DNA of 64,000 bases from Deltaproteobacteria bacterium (GCA_024276905.1 JAJRWF010000050.1:1-64000); one strand, 5' to 3'; positions 53,633 to 63,111 are shown, numbered from the stretch's first letter. Notes: generated by a model from the sequence alone, not told the origin. A program made the numbers and translations.

Positions 53633-53853
53633 AATCAACAGATCTCAGTTCTTCCCGTGCGGGTAGCCAGATCGGCGGCCTGGCCGCAGACCTGGCTCAC
53701 AACAACCTGCGCCCGGAGAACCGAGTCATTCTCGATCCGAAGCCAAGGTGCGGCAACAAACTGCTGCTGAGTATGCTCGACCACAGCACCTTCTTAAAAC
53801 GACTGACGCTCCCTGCACTCTTTATGGATCGAGTGACAGCCGGGATCGAGGTA
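53633..53853 (-). other. Gap between btuB and btuF with a short open frame
   Basis: No gene is called in these 221 bases. A 52-codon open stretch (53638-53793) follows a TAA and ends with a TGA that abuts the btuF ATG (TGATTATG). It reads as plausible protein (QFVAAPWLRIENDSVLRAQV) but has no ATG or ribosome binding site. It could be the remnant of a gene deleted between btuB and btuF. I do not recognise it. Confidence 0.3.
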
Positions 53854-55677
53854 TTAAAAATAGCTGGTAACCCCGACAAACAGCTGTCGCGGCGGCATCG
53901 GATAACCTGGATTCTCTTCATACTCCTCGTCAAGCAGGTTTTTCATCGATAGTCTGACATCCAGAACCAGACCACTGGCGAACATAAAAGACCGGGAAAG
54001 ACTCGCGTCCAGCACCATATGACTAGTGCTGTCGCGTGCAGTATCCGCATAGTAATTCAGGTAGCGCCCGTCCAGTCGCAGGCGTGCCTCCTTAAACGGG
54101 CCGACTTCAAAATAGAGATGTGCCTGATGGCGGGTCTTGTTATTGAGGATCTCCCCGGTTGCGCGATCCTTGGGGTAAAGATAGGTATAGTTCGCACCCG
54201 TACGCAACAGTTCAAGCAGCTGCAGGTCGATTTCGGTTTCTACTCCCCAGATCTGGGCCTCGTTAACGTTGACCGGACTCCAGACAAAACTGCTGTCCGC
54301 CTGCCAGTCGATAAGATCTCTGGCATCACGGCGAAAAACGGCCACAGAAAAATTGCCCCGTTGACCAAGATCCTGATCGACAGCCAGCTCATATTCCCAG
54401 GCAGTTTCCGGATTGAGGTTGGGGTTGCCTTTGGCAAAACTGGTGGTCGGCCAGAAACGGTCATTGAGGGTCGGCGCGCGAAAGGCCCGGCTGACGGAGG
54501 CGCGCAGTCGGGTGGTCTTGCTCAGAGAAAAGAGTGCCGCAGCCCGGGGGCTCCACTCATTGCGGAAATCGGAATGGGCATCGTAACGCAGCCCCAACAG
54601 CAACTTGACCCAAGATGTTGCATCGACTTCATACTGGCCAAACAACGACCAGCGGTCCTGATCCTGCTTGCCGCTGGCAGTAGAATCCAGCTCATCACGA
54701 TAAAAATCACCGCCGAATAACAGGCTGTGTTGCCCGGCCACCCAGCGTTCCGACAATTCACCGCCCAGGGTTTCAACAATGTGGGTGTCATCAACCGGAG
54801 CCCAGCCGCCCGGATCGGTGTAATGATTCTTGCGGCGTTCGTAGGTTCCCCGTACACTCAGCTTCACTGGCCCGGTCGGGCCACTCAGAGCCAGAGCCGC
54901 AAGGATATTCTCATCCTGCTGACGAGCTTCAGGGCTCGGCCAGGCGGTGGAACCCGGCACACCACTCTCCTTGTCCAGATAGTACCCGGAAAGGCGCAGA
55001 TCAAAATCACCACCCAGATCGAAGCCGAGCATCCCGTCCAGAGTGATCTGGGCCAAGTCGGAGTTTTCCCGGTAGCCCTGAGACCGATTCAGCCCGGCGC
55101 CAAAACGATAGCGCACCCCGTCCTTCTTTTGCGCGGTCGAGAAACTCAGATCGCGGGTTCCAAAACGCCCCTCGCTCCAGCCGAGGCTGGTCAGCGGCTC
55201 AGCTTCCGGGGTCTGGGTAAAAATCTGGATGACCCCTGCCAGAGCGTTACTGCCGTAAATAGCCGAAGCCGGGCCACGCAAGACTTCAATCCGCTCAATT
55301 TCACTCAGCGCAACAGGTAGATTACTCAAGTTGAACTGGCCGTTCTGCGGCGAATTGAGCCGCACGCCATCAAGCAGCACCAGCACCTGCGCACCTTCCG
55401 AGCCACGGATGCTGGGTGTCGCAATCGCCCCGGCCGGCCCACTGCTGGTCAACTGCATCCCGACCGTGTCGCGTAGCACCTCATCCAGCCGGGTCGCTCC
55501 GGTAGCAGCAATCTGGTCGGCGGTAATCACACTGACCGATGCAGCAACCTGCGAGCGCGGCTGAGCGGTACGCGTGGCCGTCACCACAACCGGTTCCAGA
55601 ACACTGATCTCTGCATAGCCTGACCCGGCGGCCAGCATCGTGAATCCGGCCACCAACAAACTGACAGTCTTTTTCAT
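53854..55677 (-). CDS. btuB: TonB-dependent outer membrane receptor, BtuB-like
   Basis: The ~607-aa protein has a signal peptide (MKKTVSLLVAGFTMLAAGSGYAE), a TonB-box-like segment (EPVVVTATR), a plug domain (ITADQIAATGATRLDEVLRDTVGMQL; VLVLLDGVRLNSPQNGQF) and a 22-strand-type barrel ending in the aromatic Phe (VGVTSYF). The riboswitch upstream and btuFCD downstream identify the ligand as cobalamin or a relative. AGGAGG precedes two ATGs (55686, spacing too short; 55677, spacing long); I use 55677. It appears intact, in contrast to btuF and btuD. Confidence 0.88.
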   Translation of the reverse strand: MKKTVSLLVAGFTMLAAGSGYAEISVLEPVVVTATRTAQPRSQVAASVSVITADQIAATGATRLDEVLRDTVGMQLTSSGPAGAIATPSIRGSEGAQVLVLLDGVRLNSPQNGQFNLSNLPVALSEIERIEVLRGPASAIYGSNALAGVIQIFTQTPEAEPLTSLGWSEGRFGTRDLSFSTAQKKDGVRYRFGAGLNRSQGYRENSDLAQITLDGMLGFDLGGDFDLRLSGYYLDKESGVPGSTAWPSPEARQQDENILAALALSGPTGPVKLSVRGTYERRKNHYTDPGGWAPVDDTHIVETLGGELSERWVAGQHSLLFGGDFYRDELDSTASGKQDQDRWSLFGQYEVDATSWVKLLLGLRYDAHSDFRNEWSPRAAALFSLSKTTRLRASVSRAFRAPTLNDRFWPTTSFAKGNPNLNPETAWEYELAVDQDLGQRGNFSVAVFRRDARDLIDWQADSSFVWSPVNVNEAQIWGVETEIDLQLLELLRTGANYTYLYPKDRATGEILNNKTRHQAHLYFEVGPFKEARLRLDGRYLNYYADTARDSTSHMVLDASLSRSFMFASGLVLDVRLSMKNLLDEEYEENPGYPMPPRQLFVGVTSYF

Positions 55678-55740
55678 TGCGTCCATTTCCTCCTGTGATA
55701 GCCCTCGCAAAAAGCAGGGAGAAAAGGAGGCCAAAACTCC

Positions 55741-55779
55741 AAAAGAAAAGCCCGCGCACTTAATACTAAGTGCGCGGGC
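55741..55779 (-). terminator. Riboswitch-associated intrinsic terminator upstream of btuB
   Basis: On the - strand a perfect 13-bp stem (GCCCGCGCACTTA / TAAGTGCGCGGGC, loop of four) is followed by TTTTCTTTT. It lies between the cobalamin aptamer and the btuB start, so it should be the expression platform: formed when cobalamin is bound, and otherwise blocked. Confidence 0.85.
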
Positions 55780-55847
55780 TTCCCGTTTTCATGAAGTGCC
55801 GCTTTATCCACCCTCCCTTTCCCGGGGAGTTGATTGTGGGGGGTCCG

Positions 55848-56016
55848 TTCCGGCAGGTCTTCTGGCTCGCGAATCATCCTCGGGACCGCCTTCCCGATCA
55901 AAAGTGATCAGTGGCATCATGGTCCTTTGTCCTCGCTTACAGCGGCGGGTCCGCGGGGGATTCACACCCCTCTTCCCTATCAAAGCCCTTACGGGCACCG
56001 GTGGACATATATAATT
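55848..56016 (-). promoter_or_regulatory. Cobalamin riboswitch of the btu operon
   Basis: Reading the - strand, the conserved blocks appear in order: GAATCCCCCGCGGACCCGCCGCTGTAAGCGAGGAC, then TGCCACTG, GGGAAGGCGG, and the 3' block GCGAGCCAGAAGACCTGCC. These are the classical adenosylcobalamin (B12-box) riboswitch elements. It lies just downstream of a sigma-70-like promoter and upstream of a terminator and btuB. It should repress the btu operon when cobalamin is abundant. Confidence 0.93.
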
Positions 56017-56023
56017 TTCCAAG

Positions 56024-56053
56024 AATCTAGCGTGACAGAACAAATACTGTCAA
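56024..56053 (-). promoter_or_regulatory. Sigma-70-like promoter of the btu operon
   Basis: On the - strand TTGACA, 18 bases, then TAGATT (four of six -10 matches) puts the start site close to the 5' end of the cobalamin riboswitch. Confidence 0.55.
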
Positions 56054-56225
56054 GCAAAAGGACATTGGCAATACCATCAAGCCCCCGGTTGCGCAAGCGG
56101 TTGATCCGTTGCCAAGAGATCGCACTCTTTTCGACAGGCAACAAGTGCAATTGTGGCGGGATCTTAGCCCGAAGACGCGGGAACCCCCGCATGTAAATTG
56201 ATTTCGGTTCAAGCCCTGTGCTTTA

Positions 56226-56750
56226 ATGCCGAAAGTTATGATTACGCAGCAAGAAACAACGGTTTTTCTGGGACTGGGCGGCAATCTGGGCGATCCGCTT
56301 GCAGCTTTTCGCCGCAGCAGACAGAAATTGATCGCTCACCCGGCAATCAGTGACTGTCACTCTTCGCCGCTCTACCAGACGCCGCCAATAGGTGGCCCGG
56401 CAGACCAACCTGACTATCTGAATGCGGCCCTTATGCTCAGAACAAGTCTCGATCCTCGGGCCTTGCTGGCATTCTGTCACTCTCTGGAAACGGAAGAAGG
56501 GCGAAAAAGGAAGGAACACTGGGGGGCGAGAACCCTCGATATTGATCTGCTGTTTTACGCACAACAACAGCTCAAGGAAGCAGATATTGAGATCCCCCAT
56601 CCACGCTTGATGGAGCGTCATTTTGTCTTGCTGCCGCTGGTCGCTCTGGCTCCGGACTACCACCATCCTCAGACAGGGATGAGCATGCAAGAGTTGCTGA
56701 ACAGATTACCGTCCGCTGAAAACATCCGGATGTTAACCCTGAACTGGTAA
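56226..56750 (+). CDS. folK: 2-amino-4-hydroxy-6-hydroxymethyldihydropteridine pyrophosphokinase
   Basis: The 174-aa HPPK catalyses transfer of pyrophosphate from ATP to hydroxymethyldihydropterin in folate synthesis. It has FLGLGGNLGDPLAAF, then SPLYQTPPIG, ALLAFCHSLETEEGR and the metal-binding signature RTLDIDLLFY, in the usual order and length. The start could be ATG 56226 or ATG 56238; neither has a strong ribosome binding site. It is followed closely by the small gene at 56759. The operon above it runs the other way. Confidence 0.92.
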   Translation: MPKVMITQQETTVFLGLGGNLGDPLAAFRRSRQKLIAHPAISDCHSSPLYQTPPIGGPADQPDYLNAALMLRTSLDPRALLAFCHSLETEEGRKRKEHWGARTLDIDLLFYAQQQLKEADIEIPHPRLMERHFVLLPLVALAPDYHHPQTGMSMQELLNRLPSAENIRMLTLNW

Positions 56751-56758
56751 AGAAGAAC

Positions 56759-56968
56759 ATGATCAAACTTCTCCTGCTGGCCCTGCTTTTTTTTCTCGGT
56801 TACAGCTTTTTCCAGGCGCTCTTCCCGTCACGCCGCAGCAGTAAACCACCTGCCAATCGCAGTCAGAATGGTGAGCAGATGGTTCAGGATCCCCAGTGCG
56901 GTACATATCTGCCGATCGGTGATGCGCTCAGTGCCAATATCCGTGGGCAACATCACTACTTCTGTTAA
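56759..56968 (+). CDS. Small membrane-anchored protein with a metal-site-like motif
   Basis: The 69-aa protein has one N-terminal membrane helix (LLLLALLFFLGYSFFQALF), a basic linker and a C-terminal DPQCGTYLPIGDALSANIRGQHHYFC. The last part resembles the YHS/TRASH or PP0621-type motif (DPxCGTYVP...YFCS), whose cysteines may bind metal. An A-G-rich segment precedes the ATG. It lies between folK and the transaldolase gene and is probably co-expressed with folK. Its role is unknown. Confidence 0.65.
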   Translation: MIKLLLLALLFFLGYSFFQALFPSRRSSKPPANRSQNGEQMVQDPQCGTYLPIGDALSANIRGQHHYFC

Positions 56969-57055
56969 CGAAAGTGCCGCAGAGAATATAAAAAACACGT
57001 GTAAGCCGTTTTTATACTGAAAATCATTCAACCCTTTTTCCCGTGAGGAGTCTCC

Positions 57056-57694
57056 ATGAAGTTTTTTATCGATACCGCTGAAGTTGCCGAAATCCGCGCA
57101 GCGCACGAACTTGGACTGGTCGATGGTGTCACCACCAACCCGTCGCTGATTGCTAAAAGCGGCCGTGATTTCAAAGAGGTTATTATCGAAATAACCGGGA
57201 TCGTCGATGGTCCGATTTCGGCAGAAGTCATCGCACTCGACGCCGAAGGTATGGTCAAGGAAGGCCGCGATCTCGCCGCAATCCACCCGAATATCGTCAT
57301 CAAGGTGCCGATGACCGAAGAGGGGCTGAAAGCGACCCGGATCTTCAGTGCGGAAGGGATCCACACCAATGTCACCCTGATCTTCAGCTCGGTCCAGGCG
57401 TTGCTGGCAGCCAAGGCGGGTGCGACCTATGTTTCGCCCTTTGTCGGCCGACTCGACGATATCGGTCACGAAGGGATGGAGGGTGTCGAACAGATCCGTG
57501 CACTCTTCGACAACTACGGTTATACCACCGAAATTATTGTCGCCTCGATTCGCAGCCCCCTGCATGTTCTGAACGCGGGACTGATCGGTGCCGATATCTG
57601 CACCATTCCCTACAGTGTCATGCAACAACTGACCAGACATCCGTTGACTGATGCCGGTATCGAAAAATTCATGGCCGACTGGCAGAAACGTTGA
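57056..57694 (+). CDS. tal: Transaldolase, small (TalC/Fsa-type)
   Basis: The 212-aa protein starts [39 protein letters not shown], the short class I transaldolase pattern. The Schiff-base Lys is in [11 protein letters not shown], with [15 protein letters not shown] later. It transfers dihydroxyacetone units in the pentose phosphate pathway; some relatives act as fructose-6-phosphate aldolases. GAGGAG is well placed. It could also feed sedoheptulose 7-phosphate to the glycan pathway, although it is far from that island. Confidence 0.9.
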   Translation: MKFFIDTAEVAEIRAAHELGLVDGVTTNPSLIAKSGRDFKEVIIEITGIVDGPISAEVIALDAEGMVKEGRDLAAIHPNIVIKVPMTEEGLKATRIFSAEGIHTNVTLIFSSVQALLAAKAGATYVSPFVGRLDDIGHEGMEGVEQIRALFDNYGYTTEIIVASIRSPLHVLNAGLIGADICTIPYSVMQQLTRHPLTDAGIEKFMADWQKR

Positions 57695-57721
57695 TATTCT
57701 GAGACTGAATCTAGTTTTTCC

Positions 57722-57760
57722 AAGAGCCTGGCACTCGCTCATGTCCGGCTCTTTTTTTTG
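57722..57760 (+). terminator. Intrinsic terminator after the transaldolase gene
   Basis: AAGAGCC and GGCTCTT, with a further GG/CC pair inside, form a hairpin followed by T8 on the + strand, about 27 bases after the stop codon. Confidence 0.8.
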
Positions 57761-57871
57761 TCGAAACCAAGGGGCATTTCCTTTTTCCTCAGGCCGATAA
57801 TCTTTTCCGATTTTCGCCTTGATCACACCGATTTCAGCGCTATAGTTGGGGCTTGCAACAAGAGAAACACC

Positions 57872-57896
57872 GGCCTACCATTCGCATGGTCAGGCC
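57872..57896. repeat. Inverted repeat just upstream of the sucC promoter
   Basis: GGCCT-A-CCAT-TCGC-ATGG-TC-AGGCC is an imperfect palindrome ending three bases before the -35 box. It could be an operator or a small hairpin. No known binding consensus is recognised. Confidence 0.4.
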
Positions 57897-57898
57897 TC

Positions 57899-57927
57899 TT
57901 GACATTCTGCCAATGCGGGTGTATACG
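57899..57927 (+). promoter_or_regulatory. Sigma-70-like promoter of sucCD
   Basis: TTGACA, a 17-base spacer and TATACG (four of six) lie about 100 bases upstream of sucC. The rest of the 335-base gap from the transaldolase gene shows no gene. Confidence 0.6.
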
Positions 57928-58029
57928 CAAGCGGGGCGACGGAATCGGGTCTGTCGCTCCACACATTTTCCATCAGCCGGACGCCTACTAACAGGCGCCC
58001 TCCTGTCATCCTCGACGAAAGAGGGAGCA

Positions 58030-59196
58030 ATGAACATTCACGAGTATCAGGCCAAAGCGATCCTGCGGAACTTCAATGTGCCGGTCCCAGAGGGTCATGT
58101 CGTTTACAACAGCAACTCGGCTCGCGACTGGGCCCGGCGGCTCGGTGACGGCCCCTATGCGGTAAAAGCGCAGATTCACGCCGGTGGCCGCGGTAAGGGC
58201 GGCGGAGTCAAGATTGCCAAGACCGCCGATGAAGCCAAACAATTCGCCCGCGAAATGTTCGGCATGACCCTGGTGACACACCAGACCGGACCTGAAGGCA
58301 AGCTGGTCAAGCGGGTTTTGATCGAAGCCGGCTGCAATATCGCTGATGAATTCTATGTCTCCTTTCTGGTTGATCGCTCGACATCCCAAGTCACCCTGAT
58401 GGCCTCGGCTGAGGGTGGAGTGGACATTGAGGAAGTTGCGGCCAAAACACCGGAAAAACTTTTCTTTGAAGTGATCAATCCGATTGTCGGCCTGACCGCT
58501 TTTCAGGCGCGCAAGGTTGCCTTCAAGCTCGGCTTTGAAATCGCTCAGGTCAAACAAGCGGTGCCCTTGCTGATGAATCTCTATAAAACTTTTGTCGAAG
58601 CCGACTGCTCACAACTTGAGATCAATCCGCTGGTTCAGACAGCAGAAGGGCAGCTGATCTGTCTCGATGCCAAGATCAATTTTGACGACAACGCCCTCTT
58701 CCGGCACCTGCGTATTCGCGATCTGCGTGATTACGACGAAGAGGATATGATGGAAATCGAAGCCTCGCAGTACGATCTCTCCTACATTGCCCTCAACGGC
58801 AACATCGGTTGTATGGTCAATGGTGCCGGTCTGGCGATGGCAACCATGGATATCATTCAACACTACGGTTTCTCACCCGCCAACTTTCTCGATGTCGGCG
58901 GCGGCGCCACCATCGAACGGGTGACCGAAGCATTCAAGATCATTCTCTCCGACAAAAAGGTGGAAGGGATTCTGGTCAACATCTTCGGCGGCATCATGAA
59001 GTGTGATGTCATCGCAACCGGAGTGGTCGAAGCGGCCAAGCAGGTCGGCGTGCAGGTACCGCTGGTGGTCCGCCTTGAAGGAACCAACGTCAAACTCGGC
59101 AAGCAGATTCTGGCCGAATCGGGTCTCGACATTGTCAGTGCCGACGGTATGGCTGATGCCGCAGAGAAAATTGTTAAAGCGGTTAAGGAGAAATAA
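58030..59196 (+). CDS. sucC: Succinyl-CoA synthetase beta subunit
   Basis: The 388-aa protein (the usual length) starts [24 protein letters not shown], the ATP-grasp domain opening, and has [15 protein letters not shown]. The C-terminal domain has [13 protein letters not shown] and [21 protein letters not shown]. The ORF track's start at 57853 is too early; GAGGGAG precedes the ATG at 58030. It forms the nucleotide-binding subunit of the ligase that makes succinate, CoA and ATP from succinyl-CoA in the TCA cycle. Confidence 0.96.
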   Translation: MNIHEYQAKAILRNFNVPVPEGHVVYNSNSARDWARRLGDGPYAVKAQIHAGGRGKGGGVKIAKTADEAKQFAREMFGMTLVTHQTGPEGKLVKRVLIEAGCNIADEFYVSFLVDRSTSQVTLMASAEGGVDIEEVAAKTPEKLFFEVINPIVGLTAFQARKVAFKLGFEIAQVKQAVPLLMNLYKTFVEADCSQLEINPLVQTAEGQLICLDAKINFDDNALFRHLRIRDLRDYDEEDMMEIEASQYDLSYIALNGNIGCMVNGAGLAMATMDIIQHYGFSPANFLDVGGGATIERVTEAFKIILSDKKVEGILVNIFGGIMKCDVIATGVVEAAKQVGVQVPLVVRLEGTNVKLGKQILAESGLDIVSADGMADAAEKIVKAVKEK

Positions 59197-59198
59197 CA

Positions 59199-60074
59199 AT
59201 GAGTATTCTGATCGATAAAAACAGCAAAGTCATTACCCAGGGGATTACCGGTGCGACCGGCCTCTTCCACGCCCAGGGCTGCCGCGACTACTGCGACACC
59301 CAGATGGTCGGCGGGGTCACCCCCGGCAAGGGCGGTACCGAAATTGACGGTTTCCCGGTCTTTGACACCGTCGAGGAAGCGGTCGCCGAAACCGGCGCCA
59401 ATGTCTCGGTTATCTATGTGCCGCCGATCGGCAGCGCCGATGCAATTATGGAAGCGGTCGATGCCGGCATGGATCTGGTGATCTGCATCACCGAGGGGGT
59501 TCCGGTCCTCGACATGGTCAAGGTCAAACAGTACATGCAGGGGAAAAAGACCCGCCTGATCGGCCCCAACTGCCCCGGTATCATCACCCCCGGCCAGTGC
59601 AAAATCGGCATCATGCCCGGCTATATTCACAAGCCCGGCCCGGTCGGCGTGGTTTCCCGCTCCGGAACCCTGACCTACGAAGCGGTCTGGCAGCTGACCA
59701 GCCGCGATATCGGCCAGACGACCTGTGTCGGCATCGGTGGGGACCCGGTCAACGGCACCAGTCATCTCGATACTCTGAAGATGTTTGAAGAAGACCCTGA
59801 CACCAAGTCGGTGATCATGATCGGTGAGATCGGCGGGGATGCCGAAGAGCAGGCTGCCGAGTTCGTGCGTGATCACATGACCAAGCCGGTTGCCGCCTTC
59901 ATCGCCGGCGCTACCGCCCCTCCCGGCAAACGGATGGGTCATGCCGGTGCGATCATTTCCGGTGGCAAGGGCGATGCCGCCAGCAAGAAAGCCTTCCTGC
60001 GTGAATGCGGCATCTCGGTTGCCGATTCTCCGGCCGAAATGGCGGAGGCACTGCTGAAGGTCTGGCAACCTTGA
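59199..60074 (+). CDS. sucD: Succinyl-CoA synthetase alpha subunit
   Basis: The 291-aa protein has the CoA-binding Rossmann fold ([35 protein letters not shown]) and the active His loop ([16 protein letters not shown]), in which the His is phosphorylated. It starts three bases after the sucC stop codon. It forms the TCA-cycle enzyme with SucC. Confidence 0.97.
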   Translation: MSILIDKNSKVITQGITGATGLFHAQGCRDYCDTQMVGGVTPGKGGTEIDGFPVFDTVEEAVAETGANVSVIYVPPIGSADAIMEAVDAGMDLVICITEGVPVLDMVKVKQYMQGKKTRLIGPNCPGIITPGQCKIGIMPGYIHKPGPVGVVSRSGTLTYEAVWQLTSRDIGQTTCVGIGGDPVNGTSHLDTLKMFEEDPDTKSVIMIGEIGGDAEEQAAEFVRDHMTKPVAAFIAGATAPPGKRMGHAGAIISGGKGDAASKKAFLRECGISVADSPAEMAEALLKVWQP

Positions 60075-60103
60075 TTTACCAAACAACCGGGGTTTACCCA
60101 CTT

Positions 60104-60139
60104 CCGGGCCGGTTTCTGTCTGAAACCGGCCCGGTTTTT
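60104..60139 (+). terminator. Intrinsic terminator after sucD
   Basis: A 13-bp stem (CCGGGCCGGTTTC / GAAACCGGCCCGG) with a five-base loop is followed by TTTTTC, about 30 bases after sucD. Confidence 0.88.
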
Positions 60140-60181
60140 CTCGCCCGCTTTCCAGAATCGACATAAATGCCTATCCAGCAA

Positions 60182-60210
60182 TTGTCATCTTCGTAAACAG
60201 CGAGTATGAT
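60182..60210 (+). promoter_or_regulatory. Sigma-70-like promoter of the two-component system
   Basis: TTGTCA, 17 bases, then TATGAT: each box matches five of six consensus bases. It lies about 40 bases before the histidine kinase start. Confidence 0.65.
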
Positions 60211-60251
60211 TCGACTGTTCAGATTTTTTCACTCCTCCCGGGGACCCTTCA

Positions 60252-61760
60252 GTGAAACGTCTTGGTCTGCGCAGTGAAATCGTACTCCAACTCAGTCTGC
60301 TGATGGCTGCAGCCATAATTTTCAGCAGTGTCCTGATCATGAAATTCGCCGAACAGGAGTTACTGAACCAACGCATTCAGCAAAGCCGCTCCCTGCTGGC
60401 TCTGTTCTCTCAAACCCTGGGAGGTCAACTCACCCCCTTGGAGGTGGGTGAAAAACTGCGCCGCCAGGGCCGGGACTTTTTCAAGGATAGCCACCTGGAG
60501 GCAATTGCGGTCATCGACAGTGAACGACAGACATTCAGTGCCCGTTTCGTCGATCTCAACGAATGGCCGGTGCAGCAGGAACTGAACCGTGCCCTTCTGA
60601 CCCGTGAACCGTCGCTGCGTATCGAGTATCAAGGCCTCTGGGAATATCTTTTCAGCAACCAGGTCGATTTCTTTCTCCTCACCGACTGGCTCGGTAGCGA
60701 CCAGAAGAACAGTCAGGTCCTGCAAGCCCGATTTTCACTTGCCGATATCAAGGGCCGTGCTTTTCATGCCCGCGGTTATCTCCTGATCTATATTCTGCTC
60801 TTCGGTTTGATCCTGATTCTCTTCGGGAGCTCATTGCTCAATAAAGGGATCGTCAGACCGATAACTCTTCTGCAATCGGCCACAGAACGCATCTCTGCGG
60901 GAAAACTGGGCCATCATGTCCGGATTGAGGGTCCGGAAGAAATCTCGACCCTGGCTGAAGAGTTCAACCGGATGAGTGATGCCCTTCACGACAGTCGCCC
61001 AAAAGAACTGACGCAGATTTCAGCCCTGGAAAAAGCAAACGCGGAATTGCACAAAACGCGCACCGAACTGACCCAGGCGGCAAAAATGGTTTCTATCGGC
61101 CACCTGGCGGCCGGCATGGCCCACGAAATCGGCAACCCTCTCGGGGCCCTGGTCGGCTATCTTGAGTTGCTGGGAAAAACGAACGCCACCGGGATGGACC
61201 AGGAGATCGTTAAGGCCGCCCGTACGGAAACGGCCCGGATTGATCGCCTGGTCCGGGACCTGCTCGACTATGCCCGGCCGGAAAGTGAACCGACACCGGT
61301 ATCGGATTGTGATGAAGTCCTGACAGCCAGCCTGAGGATACTGCTTCAGCAGGGGGTGCTCACCGAATCACGGATTACAGTTGATGGTCCGGAAACTCTG
61401 CCACCGGTCCGGATTTCGCCCAACCGGCTGCAGCAAGTCTTCATCAACCTGCTACAAAATGCCGTCGACGCTGCGCCGCCCGACTCAACGATTTCACTGC
61501 AGTCCCGCAGATCTTCCGGGGGTGTTACTGTCACCGTCAGCAATCAGGGCAAGCAGGTCCCCGAAGAAGACCTTTCCGCATTATTTGATCCCTTCTACAC
61601 CACCAAGGCCCCGGACCAAGGACGCGGCCTCGGTCTTTTCGTTTGCCACAATATCATCGCTGATGCCAAGGGGCGAATTGACGTCACCTCATCACCTGAG
61701 GGGATAACCAGCTTTACCCTGGTGCTCCCCGTTGCCGGAGAAGATCATGCCACGGCCTGA
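60252..61760 (+). CDS. Membrane sensor histidine kinase (HAMP, HisKA, HATPase)
   Basis: The 502-aa protein has two membrane segments (about 10-30 and 175-195) flanking a ~140-residue periplasmic sensor, a HAMP-like linker, the HisKA box with AAGMAHEIGNPLG (His at about 291), and a C-terminal ATPase domain with NLLQNAVDAA (N box) and GRGLGLFVCHNIIADAKG (G2 box). It begins with a GTG at 60252. It overlaps the response regulator gene by 14 bases, so it should phosphorylate that regulator. The sensed signal is unknown. Confidence 0.9.
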   Translation: MKRLGLRSEIVLQLSLLMAAAIIFSSVLIMKFAEQELLNQRIQQSRSLLALFSQTLGGQLTPLEVGEKLRRQGRDFFKDSHLEAIAVIDSERQTFSARFVDLNEWPVQQELNRALLTREPSLRIEYQGLWEYLFSNQVDFFLLTDWLGSDQKNSQVLQARFSLADIKGRAFHARGYLLIYILLFGLILILFGSSLLNKGIVRPITLLQSATERISAGKLGHHVRIEGPEEISTLAEEFNRMSDALHDSRPKELTQISALEKANAELHKTRTELTQAAKMVSIGHLAAGMAHEIGNPLGALVGYLELLGKTNATGMDQEIVKAARTETARIDRLVRDLLDYARPESEPTPVSDCDEVLTASLRILLQQGVLTESRITVDGPETLPPVRISPNRLQQVFINLLQNAVDAAPPDSTISLQSRRSSGGVTVTVSNQGKQVPEEDLSALFDPFYTTKAPDQGRGLGLFVCHNIIADAKGRIDVTSSPEGITSFTLVLPVAGEDHATA

Positions 61761-63111
61761 ACTGTTGAATATCCTGGTTATTGATGACGACAGGGCAATG
61801 CGCCATATGCTGCGCCTTGTCCTTGAGCGCGAACATTACCGGATCAGTGAAGCGGAAAATGTCGAAAAAGCCCTGGAAATGATCAGCAAAGAAGTTTTCG
61901 ACGCCATCCTTTGCGACATCCGCATGCCTGGTACTGACGGCCTCGGTTTTCTGGCCCTGCCGCAGGTGCGCGCATCAGATACCATCATTATCATGATGAG
62001 TGCTTACGGCAATCTGGACACGGCAATCGAGTGTATGAAACGTGGTGCCTATGACTATATCTCCAAGCCATTCAAGCCTGATGAGGTTCTGCTGACACTC
62101 AAGAAGGCCGAAGAACGTCTGCGGCTGGAACGTGAAAATTTTCGCCTTAAACAAAAGATTCAGCAACAGGATCAAGGCCCGGTGACGGGCCAGATCATCC
62201 ATAGCAGCGCCATCATGGAAGAGTTGCTTGAACAGGTTGATCGACTGGCGAACTCGGATACCCCGGTCCTGATCACCGGGGAGACCGGCACCGGTAAAGA
62301 ACTTGTCGCTCAAGCCCTTCATCATCAAAGCCCTCGCAGTGCTCAGCCTTTTCTGGCTTTGAACTGCAGTGCCATTTCCAGCGGCCTACTCGAAAGCGAG
62401 CTATTCGGGCATCTGCGGGGGTCCTTTACCGGAGCGGATCGCAACCATCAGGGACTGTTTGCCGCGGCCAGCGACGGAACCCTGTTCCTTGACGAGATCG
62501 CCGAACTGCCACTCGACCTGCAACCCAAATTGTTACGCGTTCTGCAGGAAAAGGAGATCAGACCGGTCGGCGCAACCCAGCCGCAAAAAATAAATACCCG
62601 CGTCATCGCTGCCACCAGCGGCGACCTCAAGGACCTTGTCCGCCAGCAACTGTTTCGCGAAGATCTCTACTATCGCCTGGCGGTGGTCGATCTGAATGTC
62701 CCTCCACTGCGTAAAAGAACTGAAGACATCGCCATCTTAGGTCAGTATTTCTTGCGCGAAATTACAGCTCGACAGGGGCTGCCACCGGCCGCGCTCAGTG
62801 CTGCCGACATCAAGCGCCTGCAAAAGTACCCCTGGCCCGGTAATGTCCGAGAACTCCAGAACTTTATTGAAAAAACCGTTATCTTCAGTCGCCCGGGAGA
62901 AATCCGCCTCTGTCAGCTGCCAGAGGAAAGACGAGAGCGATTGCGTTGCGATGAGAACCTGTCCCTGAAGAACACCATCAACCGGATAGAAAGGGAATAT
63001 ATTGAACGAGCGCTTGCTAAAACCGGTGGCAACCGGACCCAGGCCGCCAAACTGCTCGAAATCAGCCTGCGTTCATTGATGTACAAAATCAAGGAATATG
63101 AACTTGAGTAA
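61747..63111 (+). CDS. NtrC-family sigma-54-dependent response regulator
   Basis: The ~454-aa protein has a receiver domain (LVIDDD...; phosphorylation site D57 in LCDIRMP), an AAA+ domain with Walker A GETGTGKE and Walker B TLFLDEIAELP, and a C-terminal Fis-type helix-turn-helix (NRTQAAKLLEISLRSLMYKI). The sigma-54 contact motif reads GSFTGA rather than GAFTGA. GGAG precedes the ATG at 61747. Since flagellar operons here have -24/-12 promoters, it could regulate them, or the neighbouring pilY1-like gene. The target is not shown by the sequence. Confidence 0.92.
   Translation: MPRPELLNILVIDDDRAMRHMLRLVLEREHYRISEAENVEKALEMISKEVFDAILCDIRMPGTDGLGFLALPQVRASDTIIIMMSAYGNLDTAIECMKRGAYDYISKPFKPDEVLLTLKKAEERLRLERENFRLKQKIQQQDQGPVTGQIIHSSAIMEELLEQVDRLANSDTPVLITGETGTGKELVAQALHHQSPRSAQPFLALNCSAISSGLLESELFGHLRGSFTGADRNHQGLFAAASDGTLFLDEIAELPLDLQPKLLRVLQEKEIRPVGATQPQKINTRVIAATSGDLKDLVRQQLFREDLYYRLAVVDLNVPPLRKRTEDIAILGQYFLREITARQGLPPAALSAADIKRLQKYPWPGNVRELQNFIEKTVIFSRPGEIRLCQLPEERRERLRCDENLSLKNTINRIEREYIERALAKTGGNRTQAAKLLEISLRSLMYKIKEYELE

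Noticed and set aside
52247-53770. 507-aa + strand ORF
   Set aside because: It is antisense to btuC and btuF, rich in Arg, Pro and Gln, and has no recognisable domain; it is a shadow.
58863-60164. 433-aa - strand ORF
   Set aside because: It is the antisense shadow of sucC and sucD, whose proteins are unmistakable.
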